Source of the DNA: CAVEFW01 sp964579575
GTDB taxonomy: Bacteria > Actinomycetota > Coriobacteriia > Coriobacteriales > Eggerthellaceae
Assembly: GCA_964579575.1 (NCBI GenBank)
Contig: CAZOGL010000027.1
Location: forward strand, 1-22,009
Direction of reading: 5' to 3'
Length of the DNA: 22,009 nucleotides
In this document: one piece after another, positions 1 through 7,295 of the stretch
Layout of the letters: every line of letters starts with the position of its first letter
How positions within the stretch are numbered: position 1 is the stretch's first letter
Translations under genes and position numbers: made by a program
The notes under the pieces: model-generated
The model's input: only the letters and a program-made list of their open reading frames with translations
Database searches by the model: none
Told to the model about the DNA's origin: nothing

Positions 1-62
1 GAGCGCGGGGGGCGCGGCTAGGCGGGCGTGCGAGCGCGGGGTGCGCGGCTAGGCTGGTCCGG
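1..62. repeat. 31-bp tandem repeat, two copies, cut by the window edge
   Basis: Positions 1-31 and 32-62 are two copies of one GC-rich unit that begins GAGCGCGGGG and contains GCGCGGCTAGGC. They differ at a few positions, mostly near the unit end. The array lies just 3' of the minus-strand phosphatase gene (stop at 83-85). It may continue to the left of the window. Confidence 0.8.
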
Positions 63-82
63 CAATGAATCGGGTGAGGGGA

Positions 83-583
83 TCAGGGGATGAGGATAAA
101 CCCGACAATGGCAAAAGCGAGTGCCCACAAAAACGCAACTACGACATCGCGGGGCCAATGGACACCTCCGAGTACGCGCATCACGGCGATGGCGATGCCA
201 GCGATGGTCAAAAGGATGCCCACGGGCACACACCAAAAAAACCAGCAAAACGCGATCATGAACATGCTGAAGGTGTGGCGACTGGGAAAAGACTTGCCGT
301 GGGTGTCTTTCTTGATGAGTGGCTCGATGGAGAGCACCTCGTAGGGGCGCGGCTTGTTCAAGATATGGCGAGCTATGGAAAGGGACAAAAAGCCCGCAGC
401 TGCAACCAAGGCGGTGCGGAGCGCTTCGTCCCAAGCACCGGAGACCGCCTGCATGATGAGCAGGAGGGGAAATGCCACATACCCGAGCGCGGTGAGCACG
501 CGATTGAGGAGTCCAAGGATCCTGCCAGCACGGGGATTCTCGCGAAAAGGACGCGTCCAAGTGTCGTATTGATGTTGGTCCAT
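83..583 (-). CDS. PAP2-family membrane phosphatase
   Basis: This 166-residue protein has the three PAP2 (type 2 phosphatidic acid phosphatase) signature blocks. They are an R-x6-RP stretch ending in KPRP at residues 77-80, PSRH at 100-103, and R136-x5-H142-x3-D146, where His142 and Asp146 form the catalytic pair with His103. Several hydrophobic stretches (about 33-47, 55-72, 104-135 and 146-165) fit an integral membrane enzyme. Family members dephosphorylate lipid phosphates such as phosphatidic acid, phosphatidylglycerol phosphate or undecaprenyl pyrophosphate; the substrate here cannot be told from sequence. The first block has Arg where the consensus has Lys. The gene is alone on the minus strand and diverges from ispD across a repeat-rich spacer. 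The ATG at 581-583 has no close Shine-Dalgarno; the nearest AAGGAG-like motif is about 14 nt away, inside a repeat unit. Confidence 0.85.
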   Translation of the reverse strand: MDQHQYDTWTRPFRENPRAGRILGLLNRVLTALGYVAFPLLLIMQAVSGAWDEALRTALVAAAGFLSLSIARHILNKPRPYEVLSIEPLIKKDTHGKSFPSRHTFSMFMIAFCWFFWCVPVGILLTIAGIAIAVMRVLGGVHWPRDVVVAFLWALAFAIVGFILIP

Positions 584-590
584 GGAACTT

Positions 591-721
591 TCGCGGTCTC
601 CTTCTTGGCGGGTCCCCTCGCGGTCTCCTTCTCGGCGGGTCCCCTCGCGGCCCCGTTCGAGATCTCTTTCTCGGCGGGTCCTCGTTGCGGCCTCGTTCGT
701 GGCCTCTTGTTAAGTGGGTCT
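591..721. repeat. 27-bp minisatellite upstream of the PAP2 gene
   Basis: Units at 591-617 and 618-644 are near-identical 27-mers (TCGCGGTCTCC...GGGTCCCC). Two degenerate, longer copies follow at about 645-682 and 683-721. Read on the minus strand, each good unit carries a Shine-Dalgarno-like AAGGAG or GAAGGAGA. The array sits immediately 5' of the minus-strand phosphatase start. Confidence 0.8.
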
Positions 722-810
722 TCGCTCTTCTCTGTCGCGACAGGAACGGGCGGAGATATCGATGCGAAGACAGTGTACACCGAAGTGCCGCTGCAGTCCG
801 CCTCACCAAC

Positions 811-920
811 GCTAGCCAAGCGACCGCGTCGTGCCAACCAAGCGACCGTGCTGCGCTAACCAAGCGACCGCGCCGTGCCAACCGAGCGACCGCGTCGTGC
901 CAACCGAGCGCCCGCGCCAT
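811..920. repeat. 22-bp tandem repeat, five copies
   Basis: Five consecutive 22-bp units lie at 811-832, 833-854, 855-876, 877-898 and 899-920. The core is GCCAACC(A/G)AGCGACCGCG. The period is not a multiple of three, so the array is not a conserved protein repeat, although it happens to be open in several frames. It lies in the 449-bp spacer between the phosphatase and ispD starts. The rest of that spacer (921-1032) shows nothing recognisable beyond a -10-like TATACT at 980-985 that lacks a convincing -35. Confidence 0.9.
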
Positions 921-1032
921 GTTGGCCGAACAATCTCGTTGGTTTATCGATGAGTCGCTGTGTTGGACGGACAAGCCGCTATACTGGACGGTTAATTGGG
1001 CAAAGAACAAGTTACAGCTGGAGGCGATTGCC

Positions 1033-1851
1033 GTGGTTGATCTGGACGGCTCAGAGGAGTTTGACAATCCTCGTAGTTTTGACGAGCTTATCGATTTGAT
1101 TTCCCAACCGGTGGCTCCTTTGCCGGGAAAGATGTCAAAGAACCCAAAGACGGCCGCGGTCATCATGGCGGGTGGCTCGGGAGAGCGCTTCGGCCGCTCA
1201 GGCGGCAAGCAACTTGCTGAGATTGCAGGACGTCCGGTGCTTACGTGGGCTATCGAGTCTTTTGACGCGGTCGAGGATGTGGGGTTGATCGTCGTCGTTG
1301 CGCCTGAGGATCGCCATGATGAGTACTTCGCCTGCGCCGTGGAGCCCTTCAATTTCCTCACGCCGATCGTGTGGGCAAACTCGGGTCAATTGCGTCAGGA
1401 GTCTGCCTTCTCCGGATTGGAGCAGGTCCCTGACACTTTCGAATTCGTCGCCATCCACGACGGCGCTCGCCCGTTAGTGGACCCCGAGCTCATCATGCAC
1501 GCCATCAGCACCGTCAAGGGTAACCTCGATTGTGATGGCGCCGTTGTCGCCCATCCCGCCATCGACACCCTCAAGGTCGTGGAGAACGGCGTGATCATGG
1601 GCACCCCCGATCGCAACGTGTTTTGGAATGCCCAAACCCCCCAGGTGTTTCGCGCGGGGATCTACCGCCGTGCCCATGCATCCGCTTTGTCCGACGGTTT
1701 TGTCGGCACTGACGACTCGTCCCTCATCGAGCGTCTCGGCGGCATCGTTCGCGTCGTCGAGGGCAAGCGCGACAACATCAAGCTCACGGTCCCCGAGGAC
1801 TTCATGACGCTGGCCTTGGCGGTTCGCGCGGCCCGCGCCCGTCAACTGTAA
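1033..1851 (+). CDS. ispD: 2-C-methyl-D-erythritol 4-phosphate cytidylyltransferase
   Basis: IspD transfers CMP from CTP to methylerythritol phosphate, the third step of the MEP isoprenoid pathway. Signatures counted from the internal Met at 1132 are AAVIMAGGSGERF with GGKQ at about 24-27 (nucleotide-binding loop), IHDGARPLV, QTPQVF, TDDSSLIERLG and NIKLTVPEDF near the C-terminus. The start is uncertain. The frame is open back to 685. The GTG at 1033 has a good GGAGG at 1020-1024 with an 8-nt gap, giving 272 residues with an acidic 33-residue leader. The ATG at 1132 gives the family-typical 239 residues but has only a weak GGGA-type site 3 nt away. I prefer 1033 on the ribosome-site evidence. 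ispF follows after 24 bp, so the two are probably cotranscribed. Confidence 0.93.
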   Translation: MVDLDGSEEFDNPRSFDELIDLISQPVAPLPGKMSKNPKTAAVIMAGGSGERFGRSGGKQLAEIAGRPVLTWAIESFDAVEDVGLIVVVAPEDRHDEYFACAVEPFNFLTPIVWANSGQLRQESAFSGLEQVPDTFEFVAIHDGARPLVDPELIMHAISTVKGNLDCDGAVVAHPAIDTLKVVENGVIMGTPDRNVFWNAQTPQVFRAGIYRRAHASALSDGFVGTDDSSLIERLGGIVRVVEGKRDNIKLTVPEDFMTLALAVRAARARQL

Positions 1852-1875
1852 CCCTCGCTTCGCAGGAGCTCACCC

Positions 1876-2370
1876 ATGACTGATTTTTCCCGTTTGCGCA
1901 TAGGCCAAGGCATGGACGTCCATGCGTTCGCCCCCGATCGCAAGCTTATCCTCGGTGGCGTCGACATCCCCCATACCCAAGGCCTCCTCGGTCATTCCGA
2001 CGCGGATGTGTTGGCCCATGCCATCATGGACGCGCTGCTCGGCGCTATGCGCGGGGGAGATATCGGCAAGTTGTTTCCGGATACCGATCCAGCATATGCG
2101 GGGGCTGATTCCCTCAAGCTGATGGAGCGCGTTGCGGCGTATGTGCGCGAACAGGGGTATGAGATTCTCGACGTGGATAGCGTTATCGCATGTCAGGCGC
2201 CAAAGTTGTCTCCTTATCGGGAGAATATGCGGGAAAACCTTGCAGCTGCCATGGGCATCTCAGTGGAGAATGTCGGTGTGAAGGCGACCACGACCGAGCA
2301 TCTCGGGTTCGAAGGTCGCGAGGAGGGCATCTCCGCAACGGCGACCTGTCTTCTTCTCAAGCGTTTATAA
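1876..2370 (+). CDS. ispF: 2-C-methyl-D-erythritol 2,4-cyclodiphosphate synthase
   Basis: IspF cyclises CDP-methylerythritol 2-phosphate to the 2,4-cyclodiphosphate, releasing CMP, in the MEP pathway. The 164-residue length is normal for this trimeric zinc enzyme. Metal ligands are visible as Asp14 and His16 in GMDVHAF and His48 after HSDADVLAH. Other family blocks are GGDIGKLFPDTDP, the Q-APKLSPY segment, and VKATTTEHLGFEGREEGI near the C-terminus. The ATG at 1876 follows an AGGAGCT ribosome site. It lies 24 bp after ispD, the usual pairing of these genes in bacteria; in some lineages they are fused into one protein. No ispE is present in this window. Confidence 0.96.
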   Translation: MTDFSRLRIGQGMDVHAFAPDRKLILGGVDIPHTQGLLGHSDADVLAHAIMDALLGAMRGGDIGKLFPDTDPAYAGADSLKLMERVAAYVREQGYEILDVDSVIACQAPKLSPYRENMRENLAAAMGISVENVGVKATTTEHLGFEGREEGISATATCLLLKRL

Positions 2371-2433
2371 ACAAGGGCTTTGACAAGGAGGTCCTGCCAA
2401 GGGTGTGAGGTTGTGGGCCGCTGTGCGCCTTTA

Positions 2434-2525
2434 ATCGTCTCTGTCGCTCGTCGTCCGCCCGTCGCTTGATCGTCTCTGTCGCTCGTCGCCCGCCCGTTGC
2501 TTGGCCGTCTCTGTCGCCTGTCGTC
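2434..2525. repeat. 35-bp tandem repeat between ispF and cysS
   Basis: Units at 2434-2468 and 2469-2503 differ at only two positions (core CGTCTCTGTCGCTCGTCG). A third, truncated copy covers 2504-2525. The rest of the 259-bp spacer (2371-2629) contains an orphan Shine-Dalgarno (AAGGAGGTCC at 2385-2394) and a -35-like TTGACC at 2527-2532. A TATCAT at 2557-2562 is too far from it (24 nt) to be a convincing promoter. Confidence 0.88.
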
Positions 2526-2629
2526 ATTGACCGACCACATGAGGCGGGTTTTCGCGTATCATGTCACGAGTGAATACGCGGGCGGAGGTATGCGCCCTTC
2601 GAACATAAAGAGCACAAAGGTGGTTTTCC

Positions 2630-4153
2630 ATGATCAAGCTGTATGACACGCGTTTGCGTCGCAAGGTCGACTTCGTCCCGCTCGAAGACGGCAAGGTCCA
2701 TATGTATGTCTGCGGACCGACGGTGTACAACCGCATCCATATCGGCAATGCCCGCACATTCATCTCCTTCGACATCATTCGTCGCTACCTCCAATGGCGT
2801 GGTTATGAGGTGACGTTCGTCCAAAACGTCACGGACGTTGACGACAAGATTATCAAGCGCGCAGCTGTCGAGGGACGCTCGGCCGCCGAGGTCGCCGCCG
2901 ACTACACGAACCTGTTTATCGAAGACATGCATCGCGCCGGTGTCCAGGACCCCGATGTCCGCCCCAAGGCCACCGAGGAAATCGACACCATGATCGAGCT
3001 TGTCCAAAAGCTCATCGACGAGGGCCATGCCTACGAGGCCGAGGGCGATGTGTATTTCGCTGTCCGCACCTACAAGGAGTACGGCAAACTTTCCGGTCGC
3101 AACATCGACGAGATGGAGGGCGGCCACCGCGAGCTTCGTGCCGAGGGTCTTGGCCTCGAGGACCGCAAGCGCGACCCGTTGGACTTTGCGCTTTGGAAGG
3201 CCGCAAAGCCTGGCGAGCCCTCATGGGCAAGCCCTTGGGGCGAGGGTCGCCCCGGTTGGCATATCGAGTGCAGCGCCATGAGCCACAAATACCTCGGATT
3301 GCCCTTCGATATCCATGGCGGTGGCTCTGATTTGGTATTCCCTCACCATGAGAACGAGATTGCCCAAAGCGAGGCAGCATACGGCTGCACCTTTGCCAAC
3401 CATTGGATGCATTCCGGCATGCTTCAAATTACCAATGCTGAGACCGGCGAGGTCGAGAAGATGAGCAAGAGCCTCAACAACTTCCTGTTGTTGCACGAGG
3501 CCCTTGATATCGTGCGTCCCGAGGCGTTGCGCATGCTCATGTTGCAAACGCACTATCGGAGCCCCCTCGTTTTCGGCGACCAGCGCCTTGCTGAGGCCGA
3601 CGCCGCTCTGACCCGTATAGAAACCGCCGTCAAGAATGCCGATTGGCAACTTGCCAACATCGAAGAGGGCGAGGCTGTGGTCGACGCGGAGGCCCTCAGG
3701 GGTGCCGCGTCGCGTGCGCGCGAGTCTTTCGCTACGAGCATGGATGATGATTTCAACGCCCCTGAGGCTCTTGGCGCCGTGTTTACCCTTGTGGGGGATT
3801 TGAACACCGCCATCTCGGGTCGTGTCATAACCGAGACTGACGTCGAGGTTGTTCGCGCTGCTCGCGATACCGTCGTCGACTTGATGGGGTGCTTTGGCAT
3901 CAATGTCGTTGCTGAGGGGGCCGCAGAGGAGGGCGCCGACTATCCCGAGGGCGTGCTTGCTCTTGCTGTTGAGGTTGCAGGCTATGCTGGCACCAACAAG
4001 GCAGAGGCTGCAAAGGCCCTGCTCGACGCGCGTGCCGCCGCTCGCAAGGCCAAGGATTGGGGCACGGCCGACGCGGTTCGCGACGGTCTGACCGCTCTCG
4101 GCTTCAAGATCGAGGACACCCCGCAAGGCGCGCGTGTTACGTACGAGAAGTAG
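2630..4153 (+). CDS. cysS: Cysteinyl-tRNA synthetase
   Basis: CysRS is a class I synthetase that charges tRNA-Cys with cysteine. The HIGH-type motif reads HIGN at residues 37-40. Cys28 in CGPTV, Cys214 in HIECSAMS and His239/His240 in FPHHENEIAQSE are in position to bind the active-site zinc. The KMSKS loop is at 277-281. The DALR/anticodon half follows and ends in KDWGTADAVRDGLTALGF, typical of the family C-terminus. At 507 residues it is somewhat longer than the usual 460 or so, with extra Ala/Glu-rich sequence around residues 430-470. The ATG at 2630 has AAAGGTGG upstream. No T-box leader is visible in front of it. The U32 gene starts 11 bp after its stop. Confidence 0.96.
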   Translation: MIKLYDTRLRRKVDFVPLEDGKVHMYVCGPTVYNRIHIGNARTFISFDIIRRYLQWRGYEVTFVQNVTDVDDKIIKRAAVEGRSAAEVAADYTNLFIEDMHRAGVQDPDVRPKATEEIDTMIELVQKLIDEGHAYEAEGDVYFAVRTYKEYGKLSGRNIDEMEGGHRELRAEGLGLEDRKRDPLDFALWKAAKPGEPSWASPWGEGRPGWHIECSAMSHKYLGLPFDIHGGGSDLVFPHHENEIAQSEAAYGCTFANHWMHSGMLQITNAETGEVEKMSKSLNNFLLLHEALDIVRPEALRMLMLQTHYRSPLVFGDQRLAEADAALTRIETAVKNADWQLANIEEGEAVVDAEALRGAASRARESFATSMDDDFNAPEALGAVFTLVGDLNTAISGRVITETDVEVVRAARDTVVDLMGCFGINVVAEGAAEEGADYPEGVLALAVEVAGYAGTNKAEAAKALLDARAAARKAKDWGTADAVRDGLTALGFKIEDTPQGARVTYEK

Positions 4154-4164
4154 GTAGGGCGACG

Positions 4165-5598
4165 ATGGAGCTCTTGGCGCCGGCGGGCGGTATTGAGCAA
4201 CTTCGCGCTGCGATTCGTTTCGGCGCGGATGCGGTGTATCTTGCCACCGAACGGTTTGGCATGCGCGCTCGCGCGTGCAACTTCCCGCTTGAAAATTTGT
4301 CAGCCGCGGTGGGGGAGGCCCATGCTGCGGGCGCAAAGGTCCATGTCACGGCAAACATCCTCATGAGCCAAGGGGACATTGCTGCGCTTCCTGCGTTTTT
4401 CGAGGCAGTCGACGATGCCGGCGTTGACGCCCTCATCATCAGCGACTTAGGGGCCTTTTCCCTGGCTCGACGCTATGCTCCGCACGTTGAGTTGCACGTC
4501 AGCACTCAGGCCAGCGTTGCCAACGCCGCCTCCGCCCGCATGTGGTACGAACTCGGCGCGAAACGTGTGGTGTGCGCTCGAGAGATGAGCCTTGAGGATA
4601 TCGCGGCTATGCGCGCGGAAACTCCCCGGGACTTGGAGATCGAGGTCTTCGCCCATGGCGCCATGTGTATGGCAGTTTCCGGTCGTTGTCTTATCAGCAG
4701 CTATCTCACCGGGCGTAGTGCCAATCGCGGCAACTGCACACAGCCTTGTCGTTGGAGCTACACCCTCGAGGAGGAAAAACGTCCTGGCATCCATTTTCCC
4801 GTGGAGGAAGATGGCGGCACGAGCTTCATCATGAACGCCAAGGATCTCAACATGTTGTCTCATCTCGATGCGTTGCGTGAGGCGGGTGTCGATTCCATCA
4901 AGATTGAGGGACGCAACAAAAAGGCCTTCTATGTCGCGAGCGTTGTGGGCGCCTACCGTCGCGTTCTCGATGGGGAGGATCCGGCGTTGGTGGAACACGA
5001 GCTTTACGATTTGAGCCATCGTCCCTACGGCACGGGATTTTTCTTCGGCAAACCGGAGCAGGCGGTGGATTACGACGGATACGAGCAGGAGTGCGTGCAC
5101 GTTGCCGATGTGGTCGGGTGCGAGCCTTTGCCTGATGTTGCCTCCTGTGACAACGCATCCGACTCTGGTATTGCCTGCGGCAATGCATCCGACTCTGCTA
5201 CCGACGTTTGCGGTGCCAAAGGTGGGGCGTATCGTGTCCTCGTGCGTTGTCGCAATCGTTGGGAGGAGGGAGACGAGCTCGAGGCTCTCATTCCCCGGTC
5301 TCCCGTCGTTGCGCTTACGGTGCGCAACCTGCAATGGCATCCCGAGAAGGTCGACGATCAAGGTGGCCCCGTCAAGCTCGTGGAATCCGTTCCCCTCGCA
5401 CGTGTTGGAGCGCAGGAAGAATACTTGGGTATACAGCTCGGTGCCGACGAGGGCTTATCGCTCGGATTTGGCGCGCCGGTGCCGGTGGCGGTTGCCAACA
5501 GGTCGGTGGCGCTTTATTCCTTTACGTGCCCTCACGTGATCCCTCCGGGTTCCTATTTGCGTATGCGCAAGTTCCGCCGCAGCGCACGCCACGAGTAG
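4165..5598 (+). CDS. U32-family protein (TrhP/YegQ-like, iron-sulfur)
   Basis: The 477-residue protein carries the peptidase U32 signature at about 160-178 (EVFAHGAMCMAVSGRCLIS). Cys168 and Cys175 there, with Cys191 and Cys195 in RGNCTQPCRW, are likely iron-sulfur cluster ligands. U32 proteins were first called collagenases. Many, including E. coli TrhP, are now known to support hydroxylation of tRNA or other substrates with prephenate as a cofactor source. The N-terminal half is a TIM-barrel-like domain starting MELLAPAGG; the C-terminal half (about 340-477) fits the YegQ-type extension. That extension contains an unusual Cys/Ser/Asp-rich insertion at about 325-355 built from a 30-bp DNA repeat. 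The start is the first ATG after the cysS stop; its ribosome site is weak, so translational coupling is possible. Confidence 0.85.
   Translation: MELLAPAGGIEQLRAAIRFGADAVYLATERFGMRARACNFPLENLSAAVGEAHAAGAKVHVTANILMSQGDIAALPAFFEAVDDAGVDALIISDLGAFSLARRYAPHVELHVSTQASVANAASARMWYELGAKRVVCAREMSLEDIAAMRAETPRDLEIEVFAHGAMCMAVSGRCLISSYLTGRSANRGNCTQPCRWSYTLEEEKRPGIHFPVEEDGGTSFIMNAKDLNMLSHLDALREAGVDSIKIEGRNKKAFYVASVVGAYRRVLDGEDPALVEHELYDLSHRPYGTGFFFGKPEQAVDYDGYEQECVHVADVVGCEPLPDVASCDNASDSGIACGNASDSATDVCGAKGGAYRVLVRCRNRWEEGDELEALIPRSPVVALTVRNLQWHPEKVDDQGGPVKLVESVPLARVGAQEEYLGIQLGADEGLSLGFGAPVPVAVANRSVALYSFTCPHVIPPGSYLRMRKFRRSARHE
5146..5205 (+). repeat. In-frame 30-bp duplication inside the U32 gene
   Basis: Units 5146-5175 and 5176-5205 match at 23 of 30 positions, with GCATCCGACTCT identical in both. 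Each encodes a C-(D/G)-N-A-S-D-S block. The repeat is a multiple of three and keeps the frame, so it lengthens a loop of the U32 protein instead of breaking it. Confidence 0.85.
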
Positions 5599-5607
5599 GT
5601 CCTCCCA

Positions 5608-5707
5608 NNNNNNNNNNNNNNNNNNNNNNNNNNNNNNNNNNNNNNNNNNNNNNNNNNNNNNNNNNNNNNNNNNNNNNNNNNNNNNNNNNNNNNNNNNNNN
5701 NNNNNNN
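5608..5707. other. Assembly gap (100 N) flanked by identical 55-bp ends
   Basis: Exactly 100 N occupy 5608-5707. The 55 bases before the gap (5553-5607) are identical to the 55 after it (5708-5762), including the U32 gene's last codons and stop. This is the expected trace of two contigs sharing a 55-base k-mer overlap, joined with a default-length gap. The true sequence may contain a single copy, or a longer repeat that the assembler could not resolve. Confidence 0.95.
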
Positions 5708-5800
5708 CTATTTGCGTATGCGCAAGTTCCGCCGCAGCGCACGCCACGAGTAGGTCCTCCCATCCCTCTGACCCGATCGCTGCCGCCCAACAGGGTTGCG

Positions 5801-5913
5801 TCCGACCCGGGCGCGGGCGACCCCCATCTATCCGGTCCGGGCACGGGTGACCCCCATTCGACCTGGCCGCAGGCGATCCTCCCATCCGATCTGGCCGCAG
5901 GCGACCCTCCCAA
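5801..5913. repeat. 27-30-bp degenerate tandem repeat upstream of the Pit gene
   Basis: Four related units occupy about 5801-5830, 5831-5857, 5858-5885 and 5886-5913. The last two are nearly identical (core CTGGCCGCAGGCGA). Each ends in a CCCCCAT or CCTCCCA block. TCCTCCCATCC at 5877-5887 also occurs at 5755-5765, directly after the U32 stop codon. The rest of the 436-bp spacer holds the N gap and a weakly recognisable promoter zone: TTGAAC at 5959-5964 and CATACT at 5985-5990, whose 20-nt spacing is long. Confidence 0.75.
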
Positions 5914-6034
5914 CCCAAGTGCGGACGGCCTCTCCCTTCACCTCTTTTCTCGGACTTTTTGAACATGTTTCCGCCGTGTTACGTCATACTGGATAGACAT
6001 GCGGCAACACCTATGAGAGGGGAAGGGAGGTTAC

Positions 6035-7081
6035 GTGGATCTTTCCCTTTTTGCAATACTCGAGCAAGTCGGCACATACCCGATGCTCGCCGTCATCATC
6101 ATCTTGGTGTTGCTCGTCACAGTTGTCTCTGGCGCTACTGATGCGCCGAATGCCATCGCGACCGCCGTATCCACGCGCTGCCTCAAGGTCGAGACCGCCC
6201 TGTGGCTTGCGGCTATCTTCAATTTCGTCGGCCTTATCGGCATGACCTTCATCTCCACCGCCGTTGCCCATACGATGTTCAACATGGTTGATCTATCGGG
6301 TGACTCACACATGGCGCTCATGGCCTTGACGGCGGCCATGATAGGTGCCATTTGCTGGGGCGTCTTTTGTTGGTTCTTTGGTATTCCTTGCTCTAAGTCC
6401 CATGCCCTTATCGCGGGCATCACCGGCGGCGCTATCTCCTTGAACGGACTGGGCGGCGTGGTCATTGGCGAATGGGCGAAGGTCATCTATGGTATGGTCT
6501 TCTCTTTGGTTGCGGGATTTATCTTAGGCATGTTTGTCTCCAAGGGCGTCTCGTTCCTGTTTGCGCGGTTCGATCGCAAGAAATCCAACAACGTCTGCGC
6601 AATCCTCACGGATATATGTGCGGTCCTGCTTTCATGTCTGCACGGCGCCCAAGATGGTCAAAAGTTCATGTCCATCGCGGTCATGGGCATCATGCTTTCC
6701 TTCGGGATGGACGCAAACGCCTCCGAGGGCTTCCCGCTGTGGCTTATGATCACTTGCAGCGTTTGCATCTCTGCGGGCACGTTCATCGGCGGCAAGCGCA
6801 TCATCAAGGCGGTCGCCATGGACATGGTCAAACTCGAGAAGTGGCAGGGCGTTTCCGCAAGTGCCACGACGGTCACCACGTTGTTGGTTTCCAGCCTTAC
6901 CGGCATGCCTGTTTCCACGAGCCATTGTTCAACGGCCGCTATCATGGGTGTTGGTGCTGGCAAGAGCTTAAAGTCAGTCAAGTGGGATTCCGCTGGCAAG
7001 ATGTGCGCCGCTTGGATCCTCACGTTCCCTGCTTGTGGCGTCATCGGTTTTGTCCTTGCAAGCATCTTCATGTTGTTCTAG
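6035..7081 (+). CDS. Pit-family inorganic phosphate transporter
   Basis: This 348-residue, strongly hydrophobic protein is a member of the PiT (PHO-4) family, which brings inorganic phosphate, often with a divalent metal, across the membrane using the proton or sodium gradient. The two inverted halves each show the family signature: GATDAPNAIATAVSTR at residues 33-48, and GAQDGQK at 204-210 followed by PVSTSHCSTAAIMGVG at about 292-307. I count roughly nine or ten membrane segments. Translation probably begins at GTG 6035, preceded by AGGGAGG at 6024-6030. The gene stands alone. Its likely accessory protein, the DUF47 gene at 14167, lies 7 kb downstream, not adjacent as is common. Confidence 0.93.
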   Translation: MDLSLFAILEQVGTYPMLAVIIILVLLVTVVSGATDAPNAIATAVSTRCLKVETALWLAAIFNFVGLIGMTFISTAVAHTMFNMVDLSGDSHMALMALTAAMIGAICWGVFCWFFGIPCSKSHALIAGITGGAISLNGLGGVVIGEWAKVIYGMVFSLVAGFILGMFVSKGVSFLFARFDRKKSNNVCAILTDICAVLLSCLHGAQDGQKFMSIAVMGIMLSFGMDANASEGFPLWLMITCSVCISAGTFIGGKRIIKAVAMDMVKLEKWQGVSASATTVTTLLVSSLTGMPVSTSHCSTAAIMGVGAGKSLKSVKWDSAGKMCAAWILTFPACGVIGFVLASIFMLF

Positions 7082-7126
7082 TCGGTGCGATGTTCTAGCT
7101 GGTGTGATGTTCTAGTCGGCACTAGC
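7076..7126. repeat. 17-bp tandem repeat containing the Pit stop codon
   Basis: Three 17-bp units at 7076-7092, 7093-7109 and 7110-7126 each begin TTCTAG. The first TTCTAG is the last codon plus stop of the Pit gene, so the gene's end appears copied twice downstream. The rest of the 214-bp spacer to recJ shows only a small hairpin, GCGTT/AACGC at 7187-7202, and no U-tract. Confidence 0.88.
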
Positions 7127-7295
7127 AACGTTGTCCAGAGCGTGTCCGCAATCACGCAGGGCATCTTATTCGGTCGTGCGTTGTTTGCGTTACTTGCAAC
7201 GCTGGCGAATGCTTTCTACACCAAACCGCGCTTTTGTGGGAAAATACAAACCAAGCAAAGAAGAGAACACATAGCGTACTAAGGTTTAGATCATC

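Noticed and set aside
65..859. Plus-strand open frame antisense to the PAP2 gene, with a repetitive AGPLAVSFSAGP peptide
   Set aside because: The peptide repeat is only the 27-bp minisatellite read in a frame it happens to leave open; the rest is the complement of the phosphatase, which has real family motifs.
811..920. CRISPR-like array from the 22-bp units
   Set aside because: The units are contiguous with no spacers between them, and there are no cas genes in the window.
18..1361. Long minus-strand open frame (447 codons) across the pap2-ispD region
   Set aside because: It overlaps both real genes, its product is Arg/Pro/His-rich with no recognisable domain, and it runs through the 22-bp and 27-bp arrays. 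GC-rich sequence easily keeps such frames open.
2561..2646. Short upstream ORFs before cysS (ATG 2561, 15 codons with one Cys codon; ATG 2590, 18 codons overlapping the cysS start)
   Set aside because: Considered as a cysteine attenuator leader, but neither start has a properly spaced ribosome site and there is no run of Cys codons or clear terminator hairpin.
3221..4336. 371-codon minus-strand frame antisense to cysS
   Set aside because: CysS motifs cover the plus strand throughout; the antisense product matches no family pattern and has no ribosome site.
5708..5753. A second copy of the U32 gene end after the N gap
   Set aside because: It is the 55-bp contig overlap, not a second gene or pseudogene.
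7085..7282. 65-codon plus-strand ORF between pit and recJ
   Set aside because: It begins inside the 17-bp repeat array, has no ribosome site and no family resemblance.
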